From positions 62,001 through 126,000 of the forward strand of contig JBAJFG010000576.1 of NCBI GenBank assembly GCA_037903475.1: a stretch of 64,000 nucleotides of DNA, read 5' to 3'. The notes beneath the pieces are model-generated. The model saw only the letters and a list, made by a program, of their open reading frames with translations, was not told the DNA's origin and ran no database searches. Both the position numbers and the translations under genes were made by a program. The stretch is from Ancylostoma caninum (taxonomy: Eukaryota > Nematoda > Chromadorea > Rhabditida > Ancylostomatidae). This document shows positions 22,280-32,479 of this stretch, in pieces; the first letter of the stretch is position 1; the number at the start of each line of letters is the position of its first letter.

Positions 22280-22579
22280 CCCTGAATACCCCCTGTACCT
22301 GTCTCAAACAAAACATCCTCTTCTGGAGCTTCTACGATTTTATTTGCCGTAAAATTTTCAATGAGCAGATCCTATTCGAAAACGACGTGTGCCAGCCTTT
22401 CGAGTGTAAACCTGTCAAGTCTTGGCTTCTGAAAAATCTTTGTTTGTATCATGTTCATAACATTATCTGGATGGCAATGCTTTTTGATTTGGATAAAATT
22501 GTTGACATTGGACTAAGCTACGGCGTTATGAAAAATTGGGTGCAACTGTCCCGGAACTTTTGCACGCCACGCACCCAAT

Positions 22580-23110
22580 ATCATGGAATATTTAAACATT
22601 TCCTACAATTTTTTGGGCTGTGCTTCTAGAAATTTCCAAAATGTTTGAGCTCGGATATTCATCACTAATAGTTATTCCTGAGCCATCTGCTCTCCAAAAT
22701 TGACTTTCATGGGTCCGAGTTGCATAATTGCTTCTGCTGACGTGACTATGCGGAGTAACCGACTTCAGTCGGATAAAACAGAAGTGCAAAGAAGGACTTA
22801 CCCCAGAGTAATATGATAGACTGTGCAGAAGAGAGAATCCAAAAGCCACCAATGAAGACTAACAAATTCCGATTAGAAAATGCTCGGCTGAAATAATCGC
22901 GACTTATATTAACGCGCTCATTCTGTCCATAAGTGTGTTTCTATTTGGTTGTCGATGTTTCACGAAATTCTACGATTACACAGTGATGATTTTGTAAAGC
23001 TACATAAAAGACTAGCAATGGGTGTGAAGTGGTCGGGTGCAGAAGAGAGGAGATCTAGCAGCTCGGGTGGTGTGCAGTTGGTCTGCCGACGAAGGAGCGG
23101 AATAGCGGCG
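22580..23110. other. Unannotated stretch before the Tc1/mariner relic
   Basis: It may hold the missing N-terminal part of the transposase that follows, but I see no clear HTH block and no partner for its right terminal repeat here. Confidence 0.35.
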
Positions 23111-23149
23111 CCCAACAGTGGGAAAAACTTCATGCAACATGTCCACTGG

Positions 23150-23890
23150 TTACGACAGCCCCCAAATGTGGAGAGATGCCCTGGGACTTCTAAGCTATCG
23201 CCTGTTAAAGGGACAGAAGCTAACCGACTTCGCCAAAGCAAAGCGGCTTGAGAAATGTAAAGAGTTGTTGAAAATCTTCGAGGTGCGCCGCATCGAAGAT
23301 GTGCTATGGACTGTTGAGAAAATTTTTCCCATTGAAGTTGCGCACAACTCTCAAAACGATCGTCAACTCATCAGTCCGAGTCAGCGGTACTCTTCGGAAA
23401 GGAGGATTGTAACGAAGTCGTTGTTTCCCCGTGGCGTGATGGTTTGGGGAGGAATAACCTCAAAATCAAAGACGCCTCTTGTTTTCATCGACCAAAACGT
23501 TAGAATCGACGCCAAGTTCTACCAAGATGAGATTCTTAGGAAAGTGCTTGTCCCCTGGAAACAAGAAAAACCCCAATATGATTCCTCAGCAAGACTAGGC
23601 ACCGGCTCACGGGGCTGAAACCACCATTGCCTACCTGGAGGAGAATTTTCCCGGATTTCTCAACAAGAATCAGTGGCCATCCTACAGCCCAGATTTAAAC
23701 CCCATGGATTTCTCCGTGTGGGGGCTCTTGGAGGAGAAACTGAAGAATAAGAATATCACGAAAGTTGAGCAATTACGGCGCGAACTGGAACAAGCCTGGT
23801 CAGAAATTGGTGAGGACTACCTCCGGCGCACAGGTTTCCGTGAAGACAAGATTGAAAGCCTGCATCAAAGCCAAGGGGGGCCACTTTGAA
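23150..23890 (+). pseudogene. Tc1/mariner-superfamily transposase, nearly intact core
   Basis: The frame reads LLSYRLLKGQKLTDFAKAKR, VEKIFPIEVAHNSQNDRQ (first catalytic D mutated to E in VEKIF, where D is expected), ERRIVTKSLFPRGVMVWGGI, then after a shift QQD immediately followed by a stop at about 23601 where W is expected, APAHGAETTIAYLEENFPGF, and YSPDLNPMDFSVWGLLEEKL. It ends near 23890. The right terminal repeat CAGGGTGGCCGAAAAGTATG (minus, ends 24014) with TA at 24015-24016 belongs to it. The left end is missing. Decay is mild compared with the other copies, so insertion was more recent. Confidence 0.85.
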
Positions 23891-24016
23891 AATTTTCTGT
23901 GATACTAATTTTTCAACTTGTTGTGTATCATTTATGATAATAAAGAAAAAGTAATTGTAGCTAATAAAAGAAAAATATCGTTTTTTCTGACGCCCATACT
24001 TTTCGGCCACCCTGTA

Positions 24017-24704
24017 CAGGGTGACAGCAACGTCTTTGGCCAAAAGTCCCACAGAAGTTTTCCCTGGAAAACTTGGCAAAAAGTTAGTGGCAATGCTGGT
24101 GGTTGTGCGGCATTCTTTGCTGCCAACATACCTTTAAATTAAACATAGTGCCCAAATCTTTGCGTAAAATGGCAGCATCAGATAGTAAACTGGTGCGAAG
24201 GTACGGTTGCTCATTTAACGCAAAGCGTGGTAGAAGGTTCGATTTCTCGATCCTCTGTTCACCTTTTGCACAAAAAATATTGAAACGCCTAAGACTTGTC
24301 TAGAATTGGGCATCTCCCACGCCTTCTAAATTGTTCGCATAGATAATTTTTAAAATGAATTACACTAGATAGAGACATTCCCCTGCACTAGCTGATAAAA
24401 CCCTTCTCTAGGAAGCAGAACTGATATGAAAAATGTTTTGAATGAAACTAAGTATGGTTCTCTATATTCCACCAAGTGCAAACTTCTGTGGTGAAGATGC
24501 GGGTAGCGGGGGTGTATGTATTCCTGAAAATGATGGGTTATCAATGGAGTCTTTCTTTCTTTCTACAAAAATGTCTTTCTCACTTTTCTTCCTCTTTTTG
24601 TAGAGAACACACTGATGGGCAATAATATTTCCTATGGTGCTATGGAGCAAAAACGATCAAGTATTCATCTGCTGCAATTCGAAAACACGAAGGTGGTGTC
24701 AGTG
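24017..24704. other. Unannotated stretch
   Basis: No gene or repeat end is recognised. Frames of 60-74 codons on both strands near 23918-24303 are without domains. Confidence 0.45.
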
Positions 24705-24706
24705 CT

Positions 24707-25205
24707 TAAAGGCAGTGTATCACCTCATGATGAATATCGAGATATCAGTGGAATCTGGTCCTACCTGGCGTGCCGATTCCAATGATGTGCTTGAAATCTG
24801 AAAGATGGTGAAAAACTCCTCTTTCGAAGGCCAAGTTTGATACTGGAGTGGACGAGTCTCCTTGCTAGGAAGCTAGAAAGCAAACTCGTCCACACCGCCA
24901 TCGAATAGCTGAGAAGTTGAAAGAAGATAAGTTGAGCTTGCATATTAAAATGAACTTCAGAGCAGTAGCCATTATCAACAGAACAAGTGCTGTCTTGTTC
25001 GGAAAACATGCTGCAAACTCAGCACGTACTCGCTGCGGAATGAAGCCTCCGTCAATTTTCAAATTCTCGGCCAAAGAATATCTTAACTTATGGGGTTTTC
25101 GACGTTCCCGGGAAACCTAAAGTACATCTTCGTGCTCAGCGGCTTATATATGTTCGACTGACGTGGAAATCTCAGACGGGGTCCCTGAGTTGAGACACTG
25201 CCTTT
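24707..25205. mobile_element. Candidate MITE with TAAAGGCAGTG termini
   Basis: TAAAGGCAGTGTATCACCTCA at the left (24707) is matched on the other strand by TAAAGGCAGTGTCTCAACTC ending at 25205. The terminal match is about 16-20 bp. The start TTAAAGGCAG is shared with the TTAA fold-back element at 20517, so the two may be related. No coding sequence is recognised inside. Confidence 0.55.
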
Positions 25206-25486
25206 AGACCCTGCCTTTGAACTGTCAATGGAGGAGTGCGTGATTATGTATTCTTGCTAGGTCCCAGTCCCACATGATATACTCTAAAAGTGATTTCGAA
25301 GCAAGTTTGCAACTGCTTTCAGAGAAAATCATTGAGACACTGGTTGAGAGGTCATTTCAGTGACTATGACGCATTTACGGAATATTCCTCATACTCCCCA
25401 ATGCCCCAACTCATCTAGATACAGCTGTACAGTTGCATCATAGCGACACCTTTACCTTGTTCTTATAAATCGCTGGAACCCTATAC

Positions 25487-26061
25487 TCTGATGTTTATTG
25501 GCGATATATTTGGCAAGAGAATGTGTTTGGCAATACATTTCACGGGATAAAATTTTGCTTGGCAATATGATTTACGGGAGAATGAGTGAAGAGCCTGTTT
25601 GGCGATACATTTGGCAAGAGAATCTATTGGCGATACATTTGACGAGGTTCGCTTGGCGATACAAATGGCAAGGCTTGTATGGGGTACATTTTACGGGTGT
25701 TCTGATAAGGCATTATTTCATTCTTAATTGGAGGCCTAACCATCGGTGGTGTCGACTCGGATGGCTCAGCTGGTAAGGCAGGGGGCTCTGAAGATTGGTA
25801 TCATAGCACGATTTCTGATGATATCGAAATATTTACCTGATAACCCTTTTGTTTGACGATAGAATCGGCAAGGTTTGTTGGCGATACAAATGGCAAGCTT
25901 TGCGTGACGATACATTTGACAAGTTTTGTTTGGCAATACCTTTTATGGGACTTCTTGTTTGGCAATACATTTGACGGGCTTCGTTTGCCTAGGTAGTTGG
26001 CAGGCTCGTCTGCGAGGTTGCCAAATGAACCTCACCAAATGTATCGCCAATAAACATCAGA
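25487..26061. mobile_element. TIR element with iterated copies of its own terminus
   Basis: TCTGATGTTTATTGGCGATA begins at 25487 and its exact inverse ends at 26061; imperfect TA-like flanks lie one base outside. Inside, TTGGCGATACATTTGGCAAG-type units recur about ten times (for example near 25528, 25557, 25594, 25630, 25654, 25874, 25907, 25930, 25958), each followed by a different short spacer. The array is broken by about 150 bp (25715-25860) of unrelated sequence containing a tRNA A-box-like string. No coding sequence is seen. Confidence 0.7.
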
Positions 26062-26392
26062 ATAAGAACTGAAGGGTTGAATTGACCCTGAGGAGGTGCG
26101 GGGTCAAGGTTATGCGCCTCCTGAGAGTTCTGAGGCCTATATCGGAAAGGCTAGGGGTTTGCTCAAAATCTAGCTAGTGGCTTTTGAAGCTTATGGATTA
26201 AGTAACCTCATAAAAGCTTTTGATCCTCCAGTTCAACTTCAGGCGTTTTTAGGCTTGCAGAGTTTGGCCAAAGGCTTTGTTGTCACCTTGCCAGTTTTGA
26301 AGAAGAGGAAATTGAATGATTCTCTTGTTCTCCTTTTCTTAAACAAATTTTCATTTGTTGGTCTCGCTAAGCCCAAGAACTTAGTTACCAGA

Positions 26393-26395
<3 letters not shown>
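26062..26395. other. Unannotated stretch
   Basis: It contains the start of a 100-codon frame running into the TA repeat. No domain is recognised. Confidence 0.4.

Positions 26396-26444
<49 letters not shown>
26396..26444. repeat. (TA)n microsatellite
   Basis: About 24 uninterrupted TA units. It ends 3 bp before the RTE target duplication. Confidence 0.97.
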
Positions 26445-26445
<1 letters not shown>

Positions 26446-26463
26446 TATTTGGAACTCAGAAGT

Positions 26464-26980
26464 AAGTGGCGCTCGCTGACTGGTGTGCTGTGCGACAAGG
26501 ACATACCAGACCGGCTCAAGTCGAAGATCTACCGTACCGTGGTACGTCCTGTCGCGCTGTATGGTGCCGAGTGCTGGCCCGCCACTAAGGAAATGGAACG
26601 CCGAATCAGTGTCACTGAGATGAGGATGCTGCGGTGGATGGGTGGCTTTAGGCAGCTAGATCGCATATGCAACCAGGACATACGACAGCGATTTGGGGTA
26701 GCTGCGATAGCCGACAAGCTCCGTGAGGCGCGTCTGCGATGGTTTGGTCACGTTCTTCGCGCTGATGGCGACAAAGTCTGTAGGATTGGCTTCGACGTAG
26801 AGGTACCAGGAAAGCGGCCTAAAGGACGACCAAAGCAACGATGGCTTGACACCGTACACGGTGACCTCAAGACGGCTGGGATCCATTCCGACCAAGCGCA
26901 CGACAGAGCACTCTGGCGTCAAAAGATCAGCAAAGCGGGCCCCGCTGCGAAACGGGAAAAACGCTAAGAAGAAGAAGAAG
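26464..26980 (+). mobile_element. RTE-type LINE, 5'-truncated copy with exact target duplication
   Basis: A 517-bp insertion is flanked by ATTTGGAACTCAGAAGT at 26447-26463 and again at 26981-26997 (17 of 17 identical). The frame open to 26967 encodes the RT C-terminal zone of an RTE-type LINE: RLKSKIYRTVVRPVALYGAE, CWPATKEMERR, AAIADKLREARLRWFGHVLR and GKRPKGRPKQRWLDT, ending KREKR-stop. An (AAG)n-like tail (26966-26980) closes the element. There are no internal stops, so this is a young insertion. Only the C-terminal part is present, so it cannot move alone. Confidence 0.9.
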
Positions 26981-26997
26981 ATTTGGAACTCAGAAGT

Positions 26998-28573
26998 CAC
27001 TCTTCCTTTGGTGAAAAGAAATTTTCAAACCTAATTCACCTGTAAAATAGAGGTGATGCTACGGCAATGAGACGGTTGATAGCTATCTGTAATAGGCTGT
27101 ACAGAGAAGCGTACCAGAAAATGTTTGAAATTTGTCCCAGTCGAGCACCAAGGTAGGAGCTCGTAATAGAGTCATCGAATCTCCTAAAGCATCAATATCT
27201 AGTGGTCCAGTGCACAGTGAATGAAATCCACGCTTACAAAAGAAGGGCGGGAGCAGCCCAAAATACATTAAAAGAGTATATTCCAATGTGTGAAACCAGA
27301 CGTGAAATACACAAATAACCGAAGGCATTGTGGAAGGACGGTGTTTTTAGCATAAGCACCATTAGCACAATACTAACAAGATACCCTAATGAACCGACCT
27401 AAAGTAGTAGAGCTTACAACAGTTTTTCAATAGAAGATGCATTGCGAACATGACATTCAGGTAGGACGAAAACTCACTGTAGCTGTAGTAATGCCGGCAA
27501 TAATGTTTTCATCCAACTTCACGGGCGGAGAACCCATAGTATGGGAAAACCTCCAGTAAGATTCTTCTTATTATTCCAGCGACGCTGATATTGCAATGCT
27601 GTTATAATCTACAAGGAAAAATGGCATAAGTTTGAATCAAAATAAGAAGAAATTCAGAACGATGGGCTAAGTGAGCTCTAAATGTAGACTAAGCATTGAT
27701 CGGCAAAGGTGTGAAGAAGGTCCAAATAATGAGAGAATTGGCATTCAGTCCAGGTGACATGAAATCATATCACTAAGTGGTTTGCGGTAGTGTCCATTTT
27801 AAGCACTCGTGCGCGTGTGCCATCCAACATTTCACTCACCAATGACTTATTTTATATTATATTATATGTGATGCACAAATGAAAGACGGTAATGCTTACA
27901 GCTGATTTGAAGACCGTAGTTCAACGAAGACCTCTTTCTTTCACTCTGAAGAAATGCACACACTATTAATTATCTGGTATATACCTAAAGCAATCGTGTA
28001 TAGATTCTGCGAGGCTTCTAGGTGGGACATTTATCAGCTGCTTAACGTTTCGTTCCACCTAAAAAATTCCACCTGAAGATACCTAGTAGGCACAAAACTT
28101 ATACACAATAGTCAGCACGACGAGGTTCCAAAACAGGTACGCATTTGAACTACCTAGTGCAATGTTGCTTACGCAGCAGAACATTAATCCGGTATGAGAA
28201 GAGACTGAAATATGGATAGCTCATGCAGAATTCCACATCAGCAACTATCTTAACTGACTTCTTTCACGTTACAAAAATATGGTAAGAAACGCCTTTTTCT
28301 TTTTTTTCAGAGCTTTTTTTCCATCAAATTTACGCTTGCACTACAAAGAAGTGGTCGAAAAAATTGCTAAAAACACGGCTCGTAGTCTAAGGAGAAGCTG
28401 TTACGTGAATTCCGATGCGCTCGCTCTTGTAGATAAAGTAAGAGCGAAAAGGGAGTTGCGCAAATGAGCGTAACTGGAAGCAGTTCAAAGAATAAAAATG
28501 TGGATGAAAAAGTAAGCGCAAGGCGGCCAAACTGACGAAACGTTTGGGATCTGGTCTTGAAAGACAAGCACTA
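26998..28573. other. Unannotated stretch, nothing firm
   Basis: Short frames only. The piece 28310-28467 could be an exon (acceptor TTTTTTTTCAG ending 28310, then basic sequence with KEVVEKIAKNTARSLRRS and stop), but I recognise no family. It ends where the palindromic repeat copy starts. Confidence 0.4.
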
Positions 28574-28777
28574 TAACAAGCTGGGGAGTATTCAGAAAAA
28601 GGATTTCCATCCCGACTCCAACTTATTGTTGAACAACGAGAACCGGTATGTTGTTGTGATCAGAGCAATTTATACTAGGGTGCGTGCGTCAGACGCACGC
28701 AACCATTTGCAAACAATTTTCCACGAATAACCGTCAACGCGGCTTCTGCACCCTCAGTAGAAAGAACGTGCGGTCTG
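28574..28777 (+). repeat. Copy 1 of a palindrome-bearing interspersed repeat
   Basis: The segment from AAGCTGGGGAGTATTC to GTGCGGTC is the reverse complement of 32225-32465. It holds GTGCGTGCGTCAGACGCACG (perfect inverted repeat) but has lost one outer arm of the larger palindrome that copy 2 keeps at 32288-32357. Confidence 0.75.
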
Positions 28778-28797
28778 TAATTATATTATATTAGATA

Positions 28798-29825
28798 GAT
28801 AATACTATATTCAAAGGCATTTATTCATTCCATTATAATCCACTGTCATTTACTCTTCTGCACTTCCTTTGACATTGCTTTGCACGACATTGACGCAAAT
28901 GCTTTGCATCGATGGGATACAATACGAAATGCCGTTGATAGGTTATCATCAAAGTAAGCACGCACGGAAATTTCTGCTTTGGAGATTTTGCGGCATATCG
29001 GGGTTTTTTTCTGGACGATGAACTCATCGACAACGATGAAGTAGCGTGAAACACGCGAAAAACACAGGAAATGATGGCGCTATTTCATGTGTGTCCACAG
29101 CGCGGATGTGTGTTCCGTGATGGGTCCCGCTACGAAACTCTGCAAATGGTACGAATTTCATAAACCAGCCTCCGTTAAACCACATGCACACACCCTGTTA
29201 GTGGCGTTAGCTGGCGCGACGAAACCCTTTTGTCAATAGCGGCAGATGTGTCCACGACATATCTTTGCAGGTAGGCGGCCATCAATGGCGTTCAACTTAC
29301 TGTTGCGATTGTAGAGCGGCCCACTACATGGTAAGTGACTCATTTCAGAAATGAGAATTTCAGTGAGTGCTGCCTTAAATTTGTTCAGCGAAATTTTCAA
29401 CCTTTTTATATATGATGTGATGTCCTAAAAACTCCGGTTTAAACAGTGTTTCGATGACGTACTGATTTTTGTGTGTAAATTGTTCCACGGCTGGGGAATT
29501 AATACTTTAGAGAAAGCAAACTTGAGCAACATTCTTGTAGAGGTTCACAAAGGGTCAAGAAGGACCAAGAACAGCTTGCATTATCAAAATCGCGTTTTGT
29601 TTAGGAACTGCTAACAAATGTGCAGTGCAAATAAGTATGGGGCGGTGTTTTTTTTTGTAGTGCAACTATGGAGGGACCGTGAGTACTGCCTTAAATAATG
29701 ATCTATCAACGACATTCCGTATTGTATCTCGTCGATGCAAAGCATTTGCGTCTACGGAAGTGCAGGAGAGTAAATGACAGTGGATTATAGTGGAATGAAT
29801 AAATGCCTTTCAATAAAATATTATC
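28798..29825. mobile_element. Non-autonomous DNA element with long TIRs
   Basis: The left arm 28798-28941 (GATAATACTATATTCAAAGG, then CATTTATTCATTCC, GTCATTTACTC, GCAAATGCTTTGCATCGA) is the inverse of the right arm about 29700-29825, with a small insertion in the left. The roughly 750-bp interior has no recognisable coding sequence. Target duplications are unclear. Confidence 0.65.
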
Positions 29826-30289
29826 TCCTCTGTTTTTCTTTCCAGGTAATGTACAGTGCATATTGAATACTTGCCTTGTTCTTATGCCAATTCCGTATGT
29901 TTTTGTGTTTACATCGTTTTCTTTACTATTTCTTGGCGCACGTTCTCTGAGTGCAACAGTTGAAGAGAAATTTTCTGCTCCAGTGAAGACTTCTATGTTC
30001 CATGTTTTGAAGCGTTAGGAGCGAGGGGAGTTGAAGGGACCAGCCTTGTAGCAAATTCATTTTCTTCAATTTATCCCTGGGAAACTCACGGTTCAACAGT
30101 CGAAGAGTCTCAGATGAAACTATATGTGGTCGATCTGACAGCTTAGAAAGTGTTGATCATGTAAGCATATTTCCCGTTTGAGCGAGAAATTATAGAGCAA
30201 CGTAAAAATGATGATGCAGGGCAGACCTGCAGCGGGAGAAGAAGAATTGGATGAAGATGATTGGTAAATTTATACTAGGTTTATGTAGA
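29826..30289. other. Unannotated stretch with one splice-like exon candidate
   Basis: After TTTTTCTTTCCAG (ends about 29845) a frame runs to a stop at 30018 and is rich in hydrophobic residues (LVLMPIPYVFVFTSFSLLFL). It could be a transmembrane segment of a broken receptor, but no family is recognised. Confidence 0.3.
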
Positions 30290-32130
30290 CTAGCGCCCCT
30301 TCGGGACGCTAGAAAGTGGGGTGGGGCAGCCACTTGGGACATGTGCAAAAGCACCGCACTTGCCAAATCTCTAGAAAATTGATAAAGAAGCAGAACCAAT
30401 CTTTAAATGGACCCAAACATGAACTCTTTCTTATGAGTTGAGTATGAGTATGAGAAGTCCGTTCTCCATCGTATAGCGTATTCGTGCGTATTCCTCACTA
30501 CTGGGGTCTCCATCGGCGGAACTGTATCCTGCCGTTCGCCACACTATTAGACCTAGGCGAAATCGTATGTGAGTGTTTTCCACACTACTGGGCCGCAGTG
30601 GGCTTTCTTCCATCGGTGGACCCCTATTCTGGCGTCATCTTCACTAATAGTCCACAACGAACCCCTTCACCGTCGGGTGAACCGCATCCTGGTGTTCTCT
30701 ACTTTACTGAGTCACAGCGGACCAATTCTATATTGGCGGACCCGTATCCTGGTGTTATCCACACCAATGGGCCACGGCGGGCTCTTCCTCTATCTGAGCT
30801 CCCGCATTCTGGCGCCTTCCTCACAGTTAGGGCAACCCGGATCCGTTCTCCAGGGGCGCGCCCGCATCCCGGCATTCTCAACACTATCGGACCAAAATGA
30901 ACCCGTATCCTGACGTTCTCCACACCACTGGGCTACGACGGGTCACGGGTCCTTCCTCCATTGTTGGACCAGCGTTCTCGCGATTTTCTCACCTCCATTG
31001 GTGGACCAGCGTTCTCGCGATTTTCTCACTGTAGGGCCATGGCGGATCCTTCCTCCTTCTGCGGAGCCGTATCCTCGTGTTCTCCACACTATTGAGCAAA
31101 GGAGGATCCTTCCTTGTGGACCCGCATCCTGATGTCCCCACACCACTGGGTCACGGCGGTCCCTTTCTCCATCGGTGGACCCGTATCCTGCGTCCCCCAC
31201 ACCACTGGGCCACGGCGAGCCTTTTCTCCACCGGTGGACCCGTATCCTGGCGTTCCCCACACCACTGGGTTAGGCGGGCCCTTTCTCCATCGCTGGACCC
31301 CCATCCTGATGTCCCCACAACACTGGCGGTCCCTTTCTCCATCGGTGGACCGGTATCCTGGCGTCCCCCACACCACTGGGCCACAGCGGGCCCTTTCTCC
31401 ATCGCTGGACCCGTGTTCTGGCGTCCCCCGCAACACTGGGCCGCGGCGGGCCCTTTCTCCATCGCTGGACCCTCATCCTGATGTCCCCACAACACGGGCG
31501 GTCCCTTTCTCCATCGGTGGACCGGTATCCTGGCGTCCCCCACACCACTGGGCCACGGCGGGCCCTTTCTCCATCGCTGCACCCGTACCCGTATGTTGTT
31601 GATTGGTTACACAATGTCATGCCTTGATATGTTGAGGCGTATACTCTGTGTTAGTGCAGAAGCTTCCTCGAAACGAAAGGATGTCGTGACTGCACAAACG
31701 TTGCGAGAAATCAGCAGGGGATGCGGCATTAGCATCCACCAGATAAGGCGACCGCGTAGGCCAAGCCTCCCCTAAGCTTCCGGAACGCTGCAGCCTCCAT
31801 GAAATTCCTCCGTTTCCTCTCTGGAAGTGCCTATAGCGTAGCAACAGTGGAAGGGTGATTTTCCTGCTGCGTACATTGTGCAGCCTGAAAGCTTTCGAAC
31901 ACTCCCTCACCCCTATGCTGCGAGACCGCCAGCGAAGGTGATGAAATCACTAGCTCGTGCATGCGGGAGAGCCAGCGGTGACGTAATTGCGAGTCCCGAA
32001 GCGAATGTGTCTGAGTCCCTAAAAATCGGCCATTTCGCCGCACAGTCTTCGCCTCAAGATTATGGTGTCTATGAGTGCCGCCACGTATCTCTAGCCGCTC
32101 TAGCCCCCTTACGGCGCTTTGTTTAATAGA
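30290..32130 (-). mobile_element. Helitron-type non-autonomous element C with internal minisatellite
   Basis: On the minus strand it runs from A|TCTATTAAACAAAGCGCCG (from 32130) to GGCGCTAG|T (30290), the same ends as element A at 13987-16124. The 5' 430 bp (unique sequence), the 60-bp minisatellite and the 3' block are in the same order, in opposite orientation to A and 14 kb away. Length is 1,841 bp against 2,138 in A; most of the difference is in array length and the degenerate zone. Flanking sequences of A and C are unrelated, which shows two insertions and not a segmental duplication. No coding capacity is present. Confidence 0.65.
30600..31590. repeat. 60-bp minisatellite, array C (opposite orientation to A)
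   Basis: About 16 units, regular from roughly 31060 to 31590 (CCTTTCTCCATCGGTGGACC followed by CGTATCCTGGCGTCCCCCAC) and degenerate towards 30600. Several units are shortened by deletion (for example near 31320 and 31495), unlike the very regular array A. Confidence 0.9.
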
Positions 32131-32224
32131 TTTATACTGATTTCTATTGCGTTTGGTGCGCGTGCGCCTATATTATTAAGGGTAATGCAACCTGCACCGT
32201 TGACCACACTTCAGACGCCTGCGC

Positions 32225-32465
32225 TTACTGCCTCGTGATGACCGCACATTCTTTCACTGAGGGTGTAAGAGCCATGTTGTCGGCTATTCCTGGAAAATTG
32301 TTCCCAAATGGTGCGTGCGTCAGACGCACGCAACCATTTGCGAACAATTTTCCAGGAAAAGCTAGTATTAATTGCTCAGATCACAACAACATACTCATTC
32401 TCGTTGTTCAACAATAAGTTGGAGTCGAGATGGAAATCCTTTTTTTCGAGTACTCCCCAGCTTAG
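32225..32465 (-). repeat. Copy 2 of the palindrome-bearing repeat
   Basis: Reverse complement of 28574-28777 with about 85 percent identity by eye. It includes the complete 70-bp palindrome at 32288-32357. Confidence 0.75.
32288..32357. repeat. 70-bp near-perfect palindrome
   Basis: TCCTGGAAAATTGTTCCCAA reads inward and is mirrored by TTGCGAACAATTTTCCAGGA; the centre is GTGCGTGCGTCAGACGCACG. Only a few positions fail to pair. The structure could extrude as a cruciform. Confidence 0.9.
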
Positions 32466-32479
32466 GTTTTTTATCGATA

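Larger units (their letters stand above)
19841..22574 (+). mobile_element. mariner element M2, interrupted by two nested insertions
   Basis: The left end GGTGCGTCGAAAAGTTCCGG (19841) and right end (GCAACTGTCCCGGAAC at 22543 onward, with a small duplication GCACGCCACGCACC at 22562-22575) are those of M1. Coding traces include LENAPQSRQRPRRLSERAGD (20170-20230), an HLKKIGKKGKKSRW block and VIDDREWVMYDNTRRS (20428-20475). A fold-back element occupies 20517-20980 and a second TIR element 21273-22147. Removing both leaves about 1.4 kb, near mariner size plus a microsatellite. The flanking TA is lost at the left (CA). Confidence 0.8.

Noticed and set aside
25762..25773. tRNA gene or SINE from TGGCTCAGCTGG (A box)
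   Set aside because: There is no B box (GGTTCGANTCC) downstream and no cloverleaf. A similar A-box-only string is at 49859.
30431..31620. Frames of 105-162 codons on both strands in array C as genes
   Set aside because: Same minisatellite in the inverted Helitron-type copy.
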